64,000 nucleotides of DNA from positions 42,440 to 106,439 of the forward strand of contig DVKH01000007.1 of assembly GCA_018716105.1 (NCBI GenBank), given 5' to 3'. Below, piece after piece: positions 1 to 7,308 of the stretch. A model generated the notes under the pieces. It saw only the letters and a program-made list of their open reading frames with translations, made no database searches and was not told the DNA's origin. The position numbers and the translations under genes are program-made. Position 1 is the first letter of the stretch, and each line of letters starts with the position of its first letter. The stretch comes from Candidatus Fimivivens faecavium (GTDB lineage Bacteria; Bacillota; Clostridia; Oscillospirales; Ruminococcaceae).

Positions 1-528
1 GGCGCCGATCGCGCCGCAGGTCAGGATGATCCCCGGCGCGCTGATCTGCAGAAAGCGCACGGCCGCAAACGCCCCGAGCATCACCAGAATCGGAAGCGCC
101 TTGCGGAGCTTTACCACGCCGGCCGCCATATTCAAAACCACATCGAGGATCACAGCGGCGACGCCCGCCTGCATTCCCAGCATCAGCGCCCCTGCGATCC
201 GGCTGGAACGAAACGCCTCGTAGAAAACCGAGACCGCCGTGATGATCGCCAGCGGCGGAAGAACCGTGCCGAGAATCGTGCAGAACGCGCCGGCGATCCC
301 CGCAAGGCGGTAGCCAATCAAAATGGAGGCGTTGACTGCAATCGGCCCCGGCGAGGACTGCGCAATCGCGATCATATCGAGCATTTCCTGCTCGCTGATC
401 CAGCCGAGCTCCTCCACAAAACGCTTTCGCATCAGCGGAATGATCACATACCCCCCGCCGAAGGTGAATGCGCTGATCAGAAACGTGGATCGGAACAGCG
501 CCCAAAACAGATGACGGTTTCGCTCCAA
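1..528 (-). CDS. Chromate transporter (CHR family), 3' end cut by window
   Basis: The reading frame is open from a TTG at 526-528 to the window edge (176 codons seen). The TTG is preceded by AAGGGGGAG at 6-nt spacing, which decides the start. The product begins with about ten polar residues, then the CHR signature: a glycine-rich FGGGYVIIP stretch near residue 20, then QSSPGPIAVN near residue 55, followed by alternating hydrophobic segments. CHR proteins are membrane transporters; in Firmicutes they often occur as short single-domain proteins of about 190 residues encoded by adjacent gene pairs. The visible length suggests the short type, with the stop just outside the window and possibly a partner gene beyond it. 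Chromate as the true substrate is family naming only. Confidence 0.85.
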   Translation of the reverse strand, partial: MERNRHLFWALFRSTFLISAFTFGGGYVIIPLMRKRFVEELGWISEQEMLDMIAIAQSSPGPIAVNASILIGYRLAGIAGAFCTILGTVLPPLAIITAVSVFYEAFRSSRIAGALMLGMQAGVAAVILDVVLNMAAGVVKLRKALPILVMLGAFAAVRFLQISAPGIILTCGAIGA

Positions 529-595
529 AACGAACTCCCCCTTATGCGGCCGTCCGCACGTCATGGCCGCCTTGTGATTTCAGCCCGAAATGCGC

Positions 596-633
596 GGGCC
601 GCGCGTCCTCTTTCCGTAGGGGACGCGCGGTCC
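596..633. terminator. GC-rich hairpin downstream of the hydrolase/broken ORF
   Basis: Arms 596-608 and 621-633 pair over 13 bp with one wobble around a 12-nt loop. There is no clear T-run on either strand, so it may be a weak or factor-dependent terminator, or an mRNA-stabilising structure, between the minus-strand genes at 651-1700 and the chromate transporter start. Confidence 0.4.
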
Positions 634-650
634 GGTCAGAAGCTGTGTCT

Positions 651-1070
651 TTAGTTGCAGCAAAGGCCCTTCCGGGCCGCTTCCTCCAGGATATGTCCCT
701 CCATCCCGCGACAGGGTTTGTTCATGGACAAACCGTTTTCCAGAGGAAGCGTCGTGTCCGGCGCGCAGGCAGGAAACTCGCAGGCATGCGGCGCATCCGG
801 GGCGCCCATTCCGCTGTTAAAAGCCGCACTGCCCCGGTGTAAGACCCCCTCGGCAGCCAGCTTGTCACCACTTGGACAAAACCCGTCGCAGTCCGGCTTT
901 CGTTCCCTTCAAGTCCTCACCGCGCTGCATCTGCAGCCGTCAGGTGAACCCACGAAAAGCCTTCGGCCGCCGGGAACGCGCCCCGGTCCTCAAGAACCAT
1001 TGCAAAACTGACGGTTCCCTCTGGCGCATCCTCGGCCGTCGATGGTACCGTTTCCGCTTGCCGCCTTCAT
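651..1070 (-). pseudogene. Interrupted small Cys-rich reading frame (two in-frame TGA codons)
   Basis: Starting at ATG 1068-1070, 33 nt after the stop of the UPF0173 gene, one reading frame runs to TAA at 651-653 (140 codons) with only two interruptions, both TGA (990-992 and 909-911). The last 85 codons look coding: they are rich in Cys, Gly and acidic residues and end in ARKGLCCN. For the first 50 codons the +1 frame looks more protein-like, so a frameshifted remnant is the simplest explanation. UGA recoding is possible but unsupported, because no selenium genes are in the window and no SECIS element was identified. I do not recognise the family. It could also be noncoding; the 529-1103 interval holds no other candidate gene. 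Confidence 0.3.
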
Positions 1071-1103
1071 CAGAACCGCCTCTTTCCATCAATCCAAATG
1101 CGG

Positions 1104-1700
1104 TCAGAGATCGATCTCCTCGCCCGGATGGACGATCCGCCTGCTGTCGCAGCGGAGCCGCTTTGCAACCTCAATTTTGAACCCCTCCGGATTGGTGTGG
1201 ATCGGAATCGTCGTTTTCGCACCGATCAGTTCGGCGCAGCGGGAAGCCTCCTCAGCGTCCATGTTGTAAATCCCGTCGACCGGGAGAAGCGCATAGTCGA
1301 GGTTCATCGCCTTCATCTTCGCCATATCCTCGGTCATAGAGGTGTCCCCTGCGCAGTAAATTTTCAGCCCGTCGAATTCTAGCAGAAAACCGACGCACTT
1401 TTTAGGGTCGTGGTTTTTGTTCTCCGCCCGGACCGCTGTAATTTTCACCCCATTGCGCTCAAACGTTTGATGGACGCCGCCTTCAAGCGCCTCCTCATTG
1501 GTGACGACAAAACAATCCGGCTTTTGGGTTACCTTCCCGACCACATTGTGGTCGTAATGCTGATGGGTCACCAGAAGAAAATCCGCCGGCTTATCGTATC
1601 CCTCGCCGACGTAGGGGTCGACATAGATCACCTGTCCTTCTGCGGTTGTAAAGCGAAGGCTCGCGTGTCCCTGATAAAAAAACTTCGATTTTCCTGACAT
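1104..1700 (-). CDS. Metal-dependent hydrolase, UPF0173 (metallo-beta-lactamase fold)
   Basis: 198 residues from ATG 1698-1700, chosen because AAAGGAG lies 9 nt upstream. An upstream in-frame ATG overlapping the rnr stop would add 35 hydrophobic, non-conserved residues and has no good ribosome site. The product has YQGHASLRF at the N-terminus and the metal motif THQHYDHN near residue 50, then CAGDTSMTEDM near residue 115 and IPIHTNPEGF near residue 170. This is the pattern of the UPF0173/YtkL group of small beta-lactamase-fold hydrolases. They bind metal ions; the physiological substrate is not established. It is the first gene downstream of rnr, about 100 nt away, and probably co-transcribed. 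Confidence 0.88.
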   Translation of the reverse strand: MSGKSKFFYQGHASLRFTTAEGQVIYVDPYVGEGYDKPADFLLVTHQHYDHNVVGKVTQKPDCFVVTNEEALEGGVHQTFERNGVKITAVRAENKNHDPKKCVGFLLEFDGLKIYCAGDTSMTEDMAKMKAMNLDYALLPVDGIYNMDAEEASRCAELIGAKTTIPIHTNPEGFKIEVAKRLRCDSRRIVHPGEEIDL

Positions 1701-1801
1701 ACTCGTCCGCTCCTTTGCCGGTTTCTTGTCCTCCCGGGATTTGGGATGTACAACTAAAATTATAGCAAATAACAGAAAAAAAGGGAAGGCGCGGAAGCCA
1801 A

Positions 1802-3967
1802 TCATTGCCGCGCCTTTGTCATCTCTTTTCCTAAATCCTTGTGCGCTTTCGCATCGCCATCGTCGATTGCGAAATCAATCTGGCCGGAGGAAACGTCCGC
1901 CCCCGCGGCCAGCACCCATACGCGGTCGCCGACCCGGAAGCGCCGGCTCCCATCCGGCAGCGAAAACTGCATCTTGCCGTCGTAGTCGTATCCCCCGCCC
2001 GGGAGGTCCGCCGCCCGGACAAGCCCCTCCACCGTGTTGTCGAGCTCCACATAGATCCCATGAGGCTGCGCCGAGGTGATAACGCCTTCAAACCGTTCTC
2101 CCAGATGCTTTTTCATATATTCCGCCTTATAACAGTCCTCGCAGTCCCGTTCCACCGTCATCGCCCTGAGCTCGGCTTCGCTCGAATGGGCGCCCGCGGA
2201 CTTGACGAACTTTGCAAAGCGTCTTTTCAACTGATCCCGCGATTCACCCGCCGCCATCGCGGAGAGGATCCGGTGAATCGCAAGGTCTGGGTACCGCCGG
2301 ATGGGCGAGGTAAAGTGCGCGTAGTCTTTCAGCGCAAGCCCATAATGGCCGACGTTTTCCTCTTGATACTTTGCTTTTGCCATCGAACGGAGCATGGCGT
2401 TGTTGACCGCCAGCTCAAACGGCGTGCCCCTGGCGTAATCGAGGATTTTATTGAGCGCCCCCGACGGCGCCCCGGGCTTAACCGCCGAATAAGGCAGCCC
2501 GGCCGCCGCCAAAAGTTCGCGGAGCGTTTCCAGCTTTTCCCCGGCGGGCGGTTCATGCACCCGGTAAACGAACGGGATCTCCGCCTTCATCGCAAGGGCC
2601 GCGGCCGCCTCGTTTGCCGCAAGCATGAATTCTTCAATCATCTCTTCCGCCCGCCCGCGGGTCCTCGGGATTACATTTTCGGCGCTGCCGTCTTCACCGA
2701 TCAGGATTTTCGATTCGGTAGACGCAAGATTCATCGCCCCCCGCGCGAACCGCCGCTTTTTGAGGATCTCCGCAAGTTCCCCCATCCTCGATATCTCATC
2801 GGCCAGGCCGGCGTATTTTGCGAGCAGTTCCGGATCCGAATCCCCTTCAAGGATCCGGTTCACCTCGCTGTAAACGCCCTTGACGCGCGAGCGAATGACG
2901 CTTTTGCGAAACTCATATCCCGTGATTTTGCCGTCCGCGTCCAGCTCCAGCAGCGCCGAGAACGCGAGCCGGTCCTCACAGGGGTTGAGCGAACAGATCC
3001 CGTTCGAGAGGGCGGCCGGCAGCATCGGGATCACCGAGTCCGCGAAATACACCGAAGTCCCGCGCGAAAACGCCTCCCGGTCGATCGCCGACTGTTCCCG
3101 AACATAATAGCTTACGTCCGCGATGTGCACCCCGAGCGCCCAACCATTCCCGTTCTTTTCCACCGAAACCGCGTCGTCGATATCTTTGGTGTCCGCGCCG
3201 TCAATGGTAAAGATCGGCGCGCCTCTGAGATCGAGCCTCCCCTCCAGCTCAGCGGGCCTGATCCCGCGGCCGGCGATCTTTTCCGCCTGCGCCGCCACCT
3301 CGGCCGGGAACCCGCGCGAGATGCCGTTGGCGGAGAGGATCGCTTCACAGCAGTTCTTCGCTAAACCGCTGTCCCCCATCCGCTCCACCAGCACGGCGCG
3401 GTGGTCAAAGTGGCTTTCGCCGCGGCGTTCCAGCCGCGCCACAACCTTATCCCCTTCCTTTACGGTCTTCGCGTCGCTCCGCGAGATCGGAAGGCCGAAC
3501 CGTACGCCGGCGTCTGGCAGGACCTCAAAGCCCTTCTTTCCCCTCACGATTTCCCCGCTCATCAGTTGGTCGTTTTCCTCAAGCACCGCGAGGACCCGAC
3601 CCTCATCGAGCGGCTTTTCCCGGCATTTCCGCACCTTGACCAGCACCCGGTCCCCCGGCATCGCGCCGAGAAGATCGCGCCCCGTCACAAAGACGTCGCT
3701 CTCCGCGTCGTCCGGCCGCACAAAGCCGAAGGTTTCCCGCACTTTGACGACCTTTGCGGGAACTGCGCCCAGCGCGTGAGCGAGGGTATACTTTGATCCT
3801 TGTTCAACCAGGGTTCCCTCAGCTTTCAGCTGCCGGAGCAGTTTCTGATATGCCGCAAGCTCCGTTTCCCGGATCCCCGCTTTTTTGCGCAGATCCCCCG
3901 CGGCAATCGGCCGTTTCCCCTGGCGCCGCAAGACGAGCAATATGCGTTGTCTCATTGTTTTTGCCAT
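1802..3967 (-). CDS. rnr: Ribonuclease R (3'-5' exoribonuclease)
   Basis: 721 residues from ATG 3965-3967 (AAAGGAA 7-8 nt upstream; a start 14 codons earlier lacks a site). The domain order is an N-terminal winged helix (about 1-65), cold-shock domains (VRETFGFVRPDD near 75), the RNB catalytic domain with FTIDGADTKDIDDAVSV near 255 carrying the catalytic aspartates, and a C-terminal S1 domain (FEGVITSAQPHGIYVEL). RNase R degrades structured RNA processively and works with SmpB/tmRNA in clearing stalled messages. In many Firmicutes secG-rnr-smpB are adjacent; here secG precedes it with a hairpin in between, but smpB is not visible and a UPF0173 gene follows instead. Confidence 0.96.
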   Translation of the reverse strand: MAKTMRQRILLVLRRQGKRPIAAGDLRKKAGIRETELAAYQKLLRQLKAEGTLVEQGSKYTLAHALGAVPAKVVKVRETFGFVRPDDAESDVFVTGRDLLGAMPGDRVLVKVRKCREKPLDEGRVLAVLEENDQLMSGEIVRGKKGFEVLPDAGVRFGLPISRSDAKTVKEGDKVVARLERRGESHFDHRAVLVERMGDSGLAKNCCEAILSANGISRGFPAEVAAQAEKIAGRGIRPAELEGRLDLRGAPIFTIDGADTKDIDDAVSVEKNGNGWALGVHIADVSYYVREQSAIDREAFSRGTSVYFADSVIPMLPAALSNGICSLNPCEDRLAFSALLELDADGKITGYEFRKSVIRSRVKGVYSEVNRILEGDSDPELLAKYAGLADEISRMGELAEILKKRRFARGAMNLASTESKILIGEDGSAENVIPRTRGRAEEMIEEFMLAANEAAAALAMKAEIPFVYRVHEPPAGEKLETLRELLAAAGLPYSAVKPGAPSGALNKILDYARGTPFELAVNNAMLRSMAKAKYQEENVGHYGLALKDYAHFTSPIRRYPDLAIHRILSAMAAGESRDQLKRRFAKFVKSAGAHSSEAELRAMTVERDCEDCYKAEYMKKHLGERFEGVITSAQPHGIYVELDNTVEGLVRAADLPGGGYDYDGKMQFSLPDGSRRFRVGDRVWVLAAGADVSSGQIDFAIDDGDAKAHKDLGKEMTKARQ

Positions 3968-4125
3968 CGTTGATTTCCTTTCGTTTGTCCATTCAACTTG
4001 TCTTGTCATCTTTAGTGTGCCCCGGCTTTGTTTGCCGCCGGCATGCGTCCTGTAAATTCTTTGAAAAACGGGCGCTGCTCATCCGGCTTCGCGTCTGATC
4101 ATTTTCAAACAGCCGCTTTACAGAA

Positions 4126-4156
4126 TAGAAAAGGTCCCGCGCCTGGCAGGACCTTT
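4126..4156 (-). terminator. Terminator after secG
   Basis: On the minus strand an AAAGGTCC arm pairs with GGACCTTT around a loop that can pair further, followed by TCTATTCT. It lies 17 nt past the secG stop and would separate secG from rnr at least in part. Confidence 0.6.
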
Positions 4157-4172
4157 CTCACGTTTAACCATT

Positions 4173-4415
4173 TTACAAGAATTTTTCGACAGCCAGAACA
4201 ACACAGGTCAGGAGAAACAGAGCGCCGCCGCCGATTTTGCTTGCTCTGGCAAGCATCGCCTCTTTTGTCTGGCCTCTGTTCTTATCGAAATAGGAGCCGG
4301 TCTCGCCGCTGATTGTTCCAAGCCCACCCTTGGTTTCCTGCATCGCGACTACAACAATAATCAGCGCGCAGACGGCAAGCAAAAGCACCCCGCTGATAAT
4401 TTCAATAATCCCCAT
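4173..4415 (-). CDS. secG: Preprotein translocase subunit SecG
   Basis: 80 residues with a first membrane helix at about 3-25 and a second at about 58-76, joined by the conserved loop that contains MQETKGGLGTISGE. SecG is the small helper subunit of the SecYEG protein-conducting channel in the cytoplasmic membrane. Length and two-helix topology match the family. A minus-strand -35 TTGACA lies at 4474-4479, upstream of an AT-rich -10 zone. The position immediately upstream of rnr is a common Firmicutes arrangement. Confidence 0.95.
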   Translation of the reverse strand: MGIIEIISGVLLLAVCALIIVVVAMQETKGGLGTISGETGSYFDKNRGQTKEAMLARASKIGGGALFLLTCVVLAVEKFL

Positions 4416-4548
4416 CTTCTTTGATGACCTCCGTAATATTACATTATAACAAAATTATCATATCATATCGCCCTGTCAAATGCAACCGTTTTTTTGTTTA
4501 TGCGCCGCGCATAAGGGCGCCGCCCCCGAGCCAAACTAATGAACGGCC

Positions 4549-4632
4549 GTGAAGGGACGCTTGCGTTTGCTTGCCCTTCACTGGCTTTCAAAACGGGCCA
4601 TCCGGCGCCATTTGCGCCGGGGCCCGTTTTTA
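4549..4632. terminator. Two consecutive hairpins, the second with T-tails on both strands
   Basis: The first hairpin (4549-4556 with 4574-4581) has a perfect 8-bp stem. The second (4591-4599 with 4620-4629, plus an inner CCGGCGC stem) is followed by TTTTT on the plus strand. No gene precedes it on the plus strand. It may end a short untranslated RNA or terminate either strand between the secG promoter and the XRE gene. Nothing else is seen in 4416-4729. Confidence 0.4.
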
Positions 4633-4729
4633 TGCCTTTTATTGCAATCCGATTGCACTGCAATAAGTGCCGGGAATCACTATAGAGACTTCAATCACCA
4701 TTTTTATAATAAAGTTAGGGGGTGATTGT

Positions 4730-4975
4730 ATGCCAATCAGTTTTGGGCCGCTTCGGGAACATATGAAGAAAAACAAAGTATCCTATTACTTCCTCGCAAA
4801 CCAGGGGATCGACAACCGCACCATCGACCGGCTTCGGCACGACAAAGCGATCACAACCACTACGCTCAACAAGCTGTGCTCTATTTTGAACTGCCAGCCA
4901 GGCGAACTCATCCGCTATGATCCCGATCCGGAGCCGGATGCCGAATCAGGATGCCGAAAACAAGGGACGCTATGA
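4730..4975 (+). CDS. Small XRE/Cro-type HTH regulator
   Basis: 81 residues. ATG 4730 is preceded by TAGGGGGTGATT, so the in-frame ATG 63 nt upstream is unlikely. The product is almost only a helix-turn-helix: residues 10-65 show the Cro/CI-like order, with LANQGIDNRTIDRLRHDK as recognition region and LNKLCSILNCQPGELIRY as the last helices. This is the short HTH_26 type common in Clostridia. An acidic tail follows. Targets cannot be inferred; it stands alone between secG and the topoisomerase gene, convergent with the latter. Confidence 0.85.
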   Translation: MPISFGPLREHMKKNKVSYYFLANQGIDNRTIDRLRHDKAITTTTLNKLCSILNCQPGELIRYDPDPEPDAESGCRKQGTL

Positions 4976-4990
4976 AAGCGTCCCTTTCGT
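4962..4990. terminator. Bidirectional terminator between XRE gene and topoisomerase A gene
   Basis: A stem of AGGGACGCT with AGCGTCCCT, T-rich tails on both strands. It overlaps the last codons and stop of the XRE gene and lies 2 nt past the stop of the minus-strand topoisomerase gene. Confidence 0.8.
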
Positions 4991-4991
4991 T

Positions 4992-7235
4992 TTAGTCGAG
5001 AAGGGAGGTCTGCTCCATCACATCTTCCGGCTTTGGGAGAAAGCCCGCGGACGGCAGGCTTCTCGGACGATAGCGGTGCGCGTTCTTCAGCATCCCTTCC
5101 TCAAACGGCCGAAGGCCGTCGATCTTCGCCGGCCCCTTCAGGCTCATCACTGCGACGCCGATCGTATCCCGCACCGTTTTCGCAGTGAGAAGCGCCGTAT
5201 CGGCGATGAGCATCCGTCCGTTTGTGGCAGTGACCAGCACCGGCCCATCCCCCTGCATCAATAAAATCGCCGCAAGAGGCGCCTTCAAGCTGTAAGCGCC
5301 TGTCAGCTTTTTTCTCCTCGTTTTGGTCTCATAGGAGGAAAGCTCTACTTTCGCGATTTTTCCATTTTCAAACGCAAACAGCAGGTACCCGCGGTAATCC
5401 CGGGTCACCGCCATATAGACGGCGTTTTCCCCCTCGTCCATGCCGAGCTTCGCCGGGATATAATCTCCGAGCACGCTCGCCTTTGTATCCTCAAAATCCG
5501 CCGCACGCGCCTTATAAACCTGGCCGCGGTCGGTGAAAAACAGCAGATGCGCCGCGTTGGTGGATTCCACCGTCTGGGCGATCTGGTCCCCTTCTTTGAG
5601 CTTGTGCTCCGAACTCATGCGGTAGCTCTGCGGCGTAATCTTTTTGAAATACCCTTCCCGCGTGAAGAACAGGTTGACCGGGTAGTCCGGGAGCTCCTCG
5701 GCCTCCACCGCTTCATCTTCCTCTTCCGGGATGATGATCGCCGTTTTCCGCGGCTGGCCGTATTTTTTGATCACCGCTTTGAGCTCCCGGGTGATGATCG
5801 CGCGGACTTTTTTGACGTCCCTGAGGGTTTCCTCCATCTCGGCGATTTCGCCGGCCAGCGAATCGATCTCTTCGGTGCGCTTTAAGATATACTCGCGGTT
5901 CAGATGGCGCAGCCGGATCTCCGCAACGTACTCCGCCTGAATTTCATCGATTCCAAAACCGATCATAAGGTTCGGGACCACTTCCCGCTCCTCTTCGGTC
6001 TCCCGGACGATTTTCACAGCCTTATCGATGTCCAACAGGATCTTACGAAGGCCAAGCAGCAGATGCAGCTTTTCCTTTTTCTTCTTAAGGTCAAAATAAA
6101 CCCGGCGCCGGACGCAGCCCTCGCGGAACGCCGTCCATTCGTTCAAAAGCTCCCGCACGCCGAGGACCTTCGGCATCGCGCCGATCAGGACGTTAAAGTT
6201 GCAGGCAAACCGGTCCTCCAGCGGCGTCATTTTAAAAAGCCGCTTCATCAGTTTGTCCGGGTCGGCCCCGCGCTTTAAATCCAGCGTGATTTTCAGCCCG
6301 CTCAGATCGGTCTCATCCCGCACGTCCGCAAGTTCGCGGATCTTGCCGCCCTTGACCAGCTCGACGATCTTGTCGATGATCGCCTCAACCGTCGTCGAAG
6401 GCGGAATCTGCGTGATCTCGATACAGCCGTTTTCCTTGTCATACCGATAGACGCTCCGGATCCTAAACCCGCCCACGCCGGTCTCGTAGATCTTGTTCAG
6501 TTCCGCCGCGTCATAGAGAAGCTCCCCCCCGAGCGGGAAATCCGGCGCGCGAAGGGTATCTGAAATCACATGGTCCGGGTTTTTCATCAGCGCGATCGCC
6601 GTTTCGCAGACCTCTTCCAGGTTAAACGGGCAGATCTGGCTCGCCATGCCGACAGCAATGCCGACGTTCGAGTTGACCAGCACCGACGGAAACGTCACCG
6701 GCAGCAGCGCCGGCTCCTTCATGGTGTTGTCGTAGTTGTCGACCATGTCGACGGTGTCCTTGTCGATGTCTGCGAAGAGTTCCTGGCAGATCGCGGTGAG
6801 CTTCACTTCGGTATACCGGGACGCCGCAAACGCCATATCCCGCGAATAGGCCTTGCCGAAGTTGCCCTTGGAATCGACATAAGGGTGCAGCAGCGCCTCG
6901 TTCCCCTTCGCCAGCCGGACCAGCGTCGCATAAATCGCCTGGTCGCCATGAGGGTTGAGCCGCATCGTCTGCCCGACCACGTTTGCCGATTTGGTCCGCG
7001 GCCCGGACAAAAGGCCCATCTTGTACATGGTGTAGAGAATCTTCCTGTGCGCGGGCTTAAAGCCGTCGATCTCGGGAATTGCCCGGGAAACGATGACGCT
7101 CATCGCGTAGGGCATATAGTTTTTTTCAATCGTCTCGGTGATCGGCTGCTCAATGACAACGCCCGCGTTTTCAATATAGGCGTTCTGCGGATTCGCATAT
7201 TGCTTTTCGGGTTCTTTTTTCTTCTTTGGGGCCAT
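4992..7235 (-). CDS. Type IIA DNA topoisomerase subunit A (ParC/GyrA-like)
   Basis: 747 residues. The catalytic tyrosine lies in AASRYTEVKL (Y141), preceded by the conserved PAHRKILYTM and NPHGDQAIY. The DNA breakage-reunion domain covers about 30-490, and a beta-propeller-like C-terminal domain follows an acidic linker. It forms an A2B2 enzyme with the B subunit encoded next (7309-9294) and passes DNA duplexes through double-strand breaks. I did not find a canonical GyrA box (QRRGGKG) in the C-terminal domain, and the protein is shorter than usual GyrA, so a topoisomerase IV-like or decatenating role is more likely than negative supercoiling. This is an inference; the organism's true gyrAB is presumably elsewhere. 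Confidence 0.92.
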   Translation of the reverse strand: MAPKKKKEPEKQYANPQNAYIENAGVVIEQPITETIEKNYMPYAMSVIVSRAIPEIDGFKPAHRKILYTMYKMGLLSGPRTKSANVVGQTMRLNPHGDQAIYATLVRLAKGNEALLHPYVDSKGNFGKAYSRDMAFAASRYTEVKLTAICQELFADIDKDTVDMVDNYDNTMKEPALLPVTFPSVLVNSNVGIAVGMASQICPFNLEEVCETAIALMKNPDHVISDTLRAPDFPLGGELLYDAAELNKIYETGVGGFRIRSVYRYDKENGCIEITQIPPSTTVEAIIDKIVELVKGGKIRELADVRDETDLSGLKITLDLKRGADPDKLMKRLFKMTPLEDRFACNFNVLIGAMPKVLGVRELLNEWTAFREGCVRRRVYFDLKKKKEKLHLLLGLRKILLDIDKAVKIVRETEEEREVVPNLMIGFGIDEIQAEYVAEIRLRHLNREYILKRTEEIDSLAGEIAEMEETLRDVKKVRAIITRELKAVIKKYGQPRKTAIIIPEEEDEAVEAEELPDYPVNLFFTREGYFKKITPQSYRMSSEHKLKEGDQIAQTVESTNAAHLLFFTDRGQVYKARAADFEDTKASVLGDYIPAKLGMDEGENAVYMAVTRDYRGYLLFAFENGKIAKVELSSYETKTRRKKLTGAYSLKAPLAAILLMQGDGPVLVTATNGRMLIADTALLTAKTVRDTIGVAVMSLKGPAKIDGLRPFEEGMLKNAHRYRPRSLPSAGFLPKPEDVMEQTSLLD

Positions 7236-7308
7236 TTGTCCGTTCCTTCCTCTCCCGCCCCGGCCCGCTAAGGGAACCGGGACAGGCTGTTATTCCGCCG
7301 GCAATCCG

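Noticed and set aside
1841..3364. A 507-codon plus-strand frame opposite rnr
   Set aside because: Shadow of RNase R; Arg/Pro/His-rich and without motifs.
4463..4663. A 66-codon minus-strand frame upstream of secG
   Set aside because: It covers the paired hairpins and the secG -35 region; composition is not protein-like.
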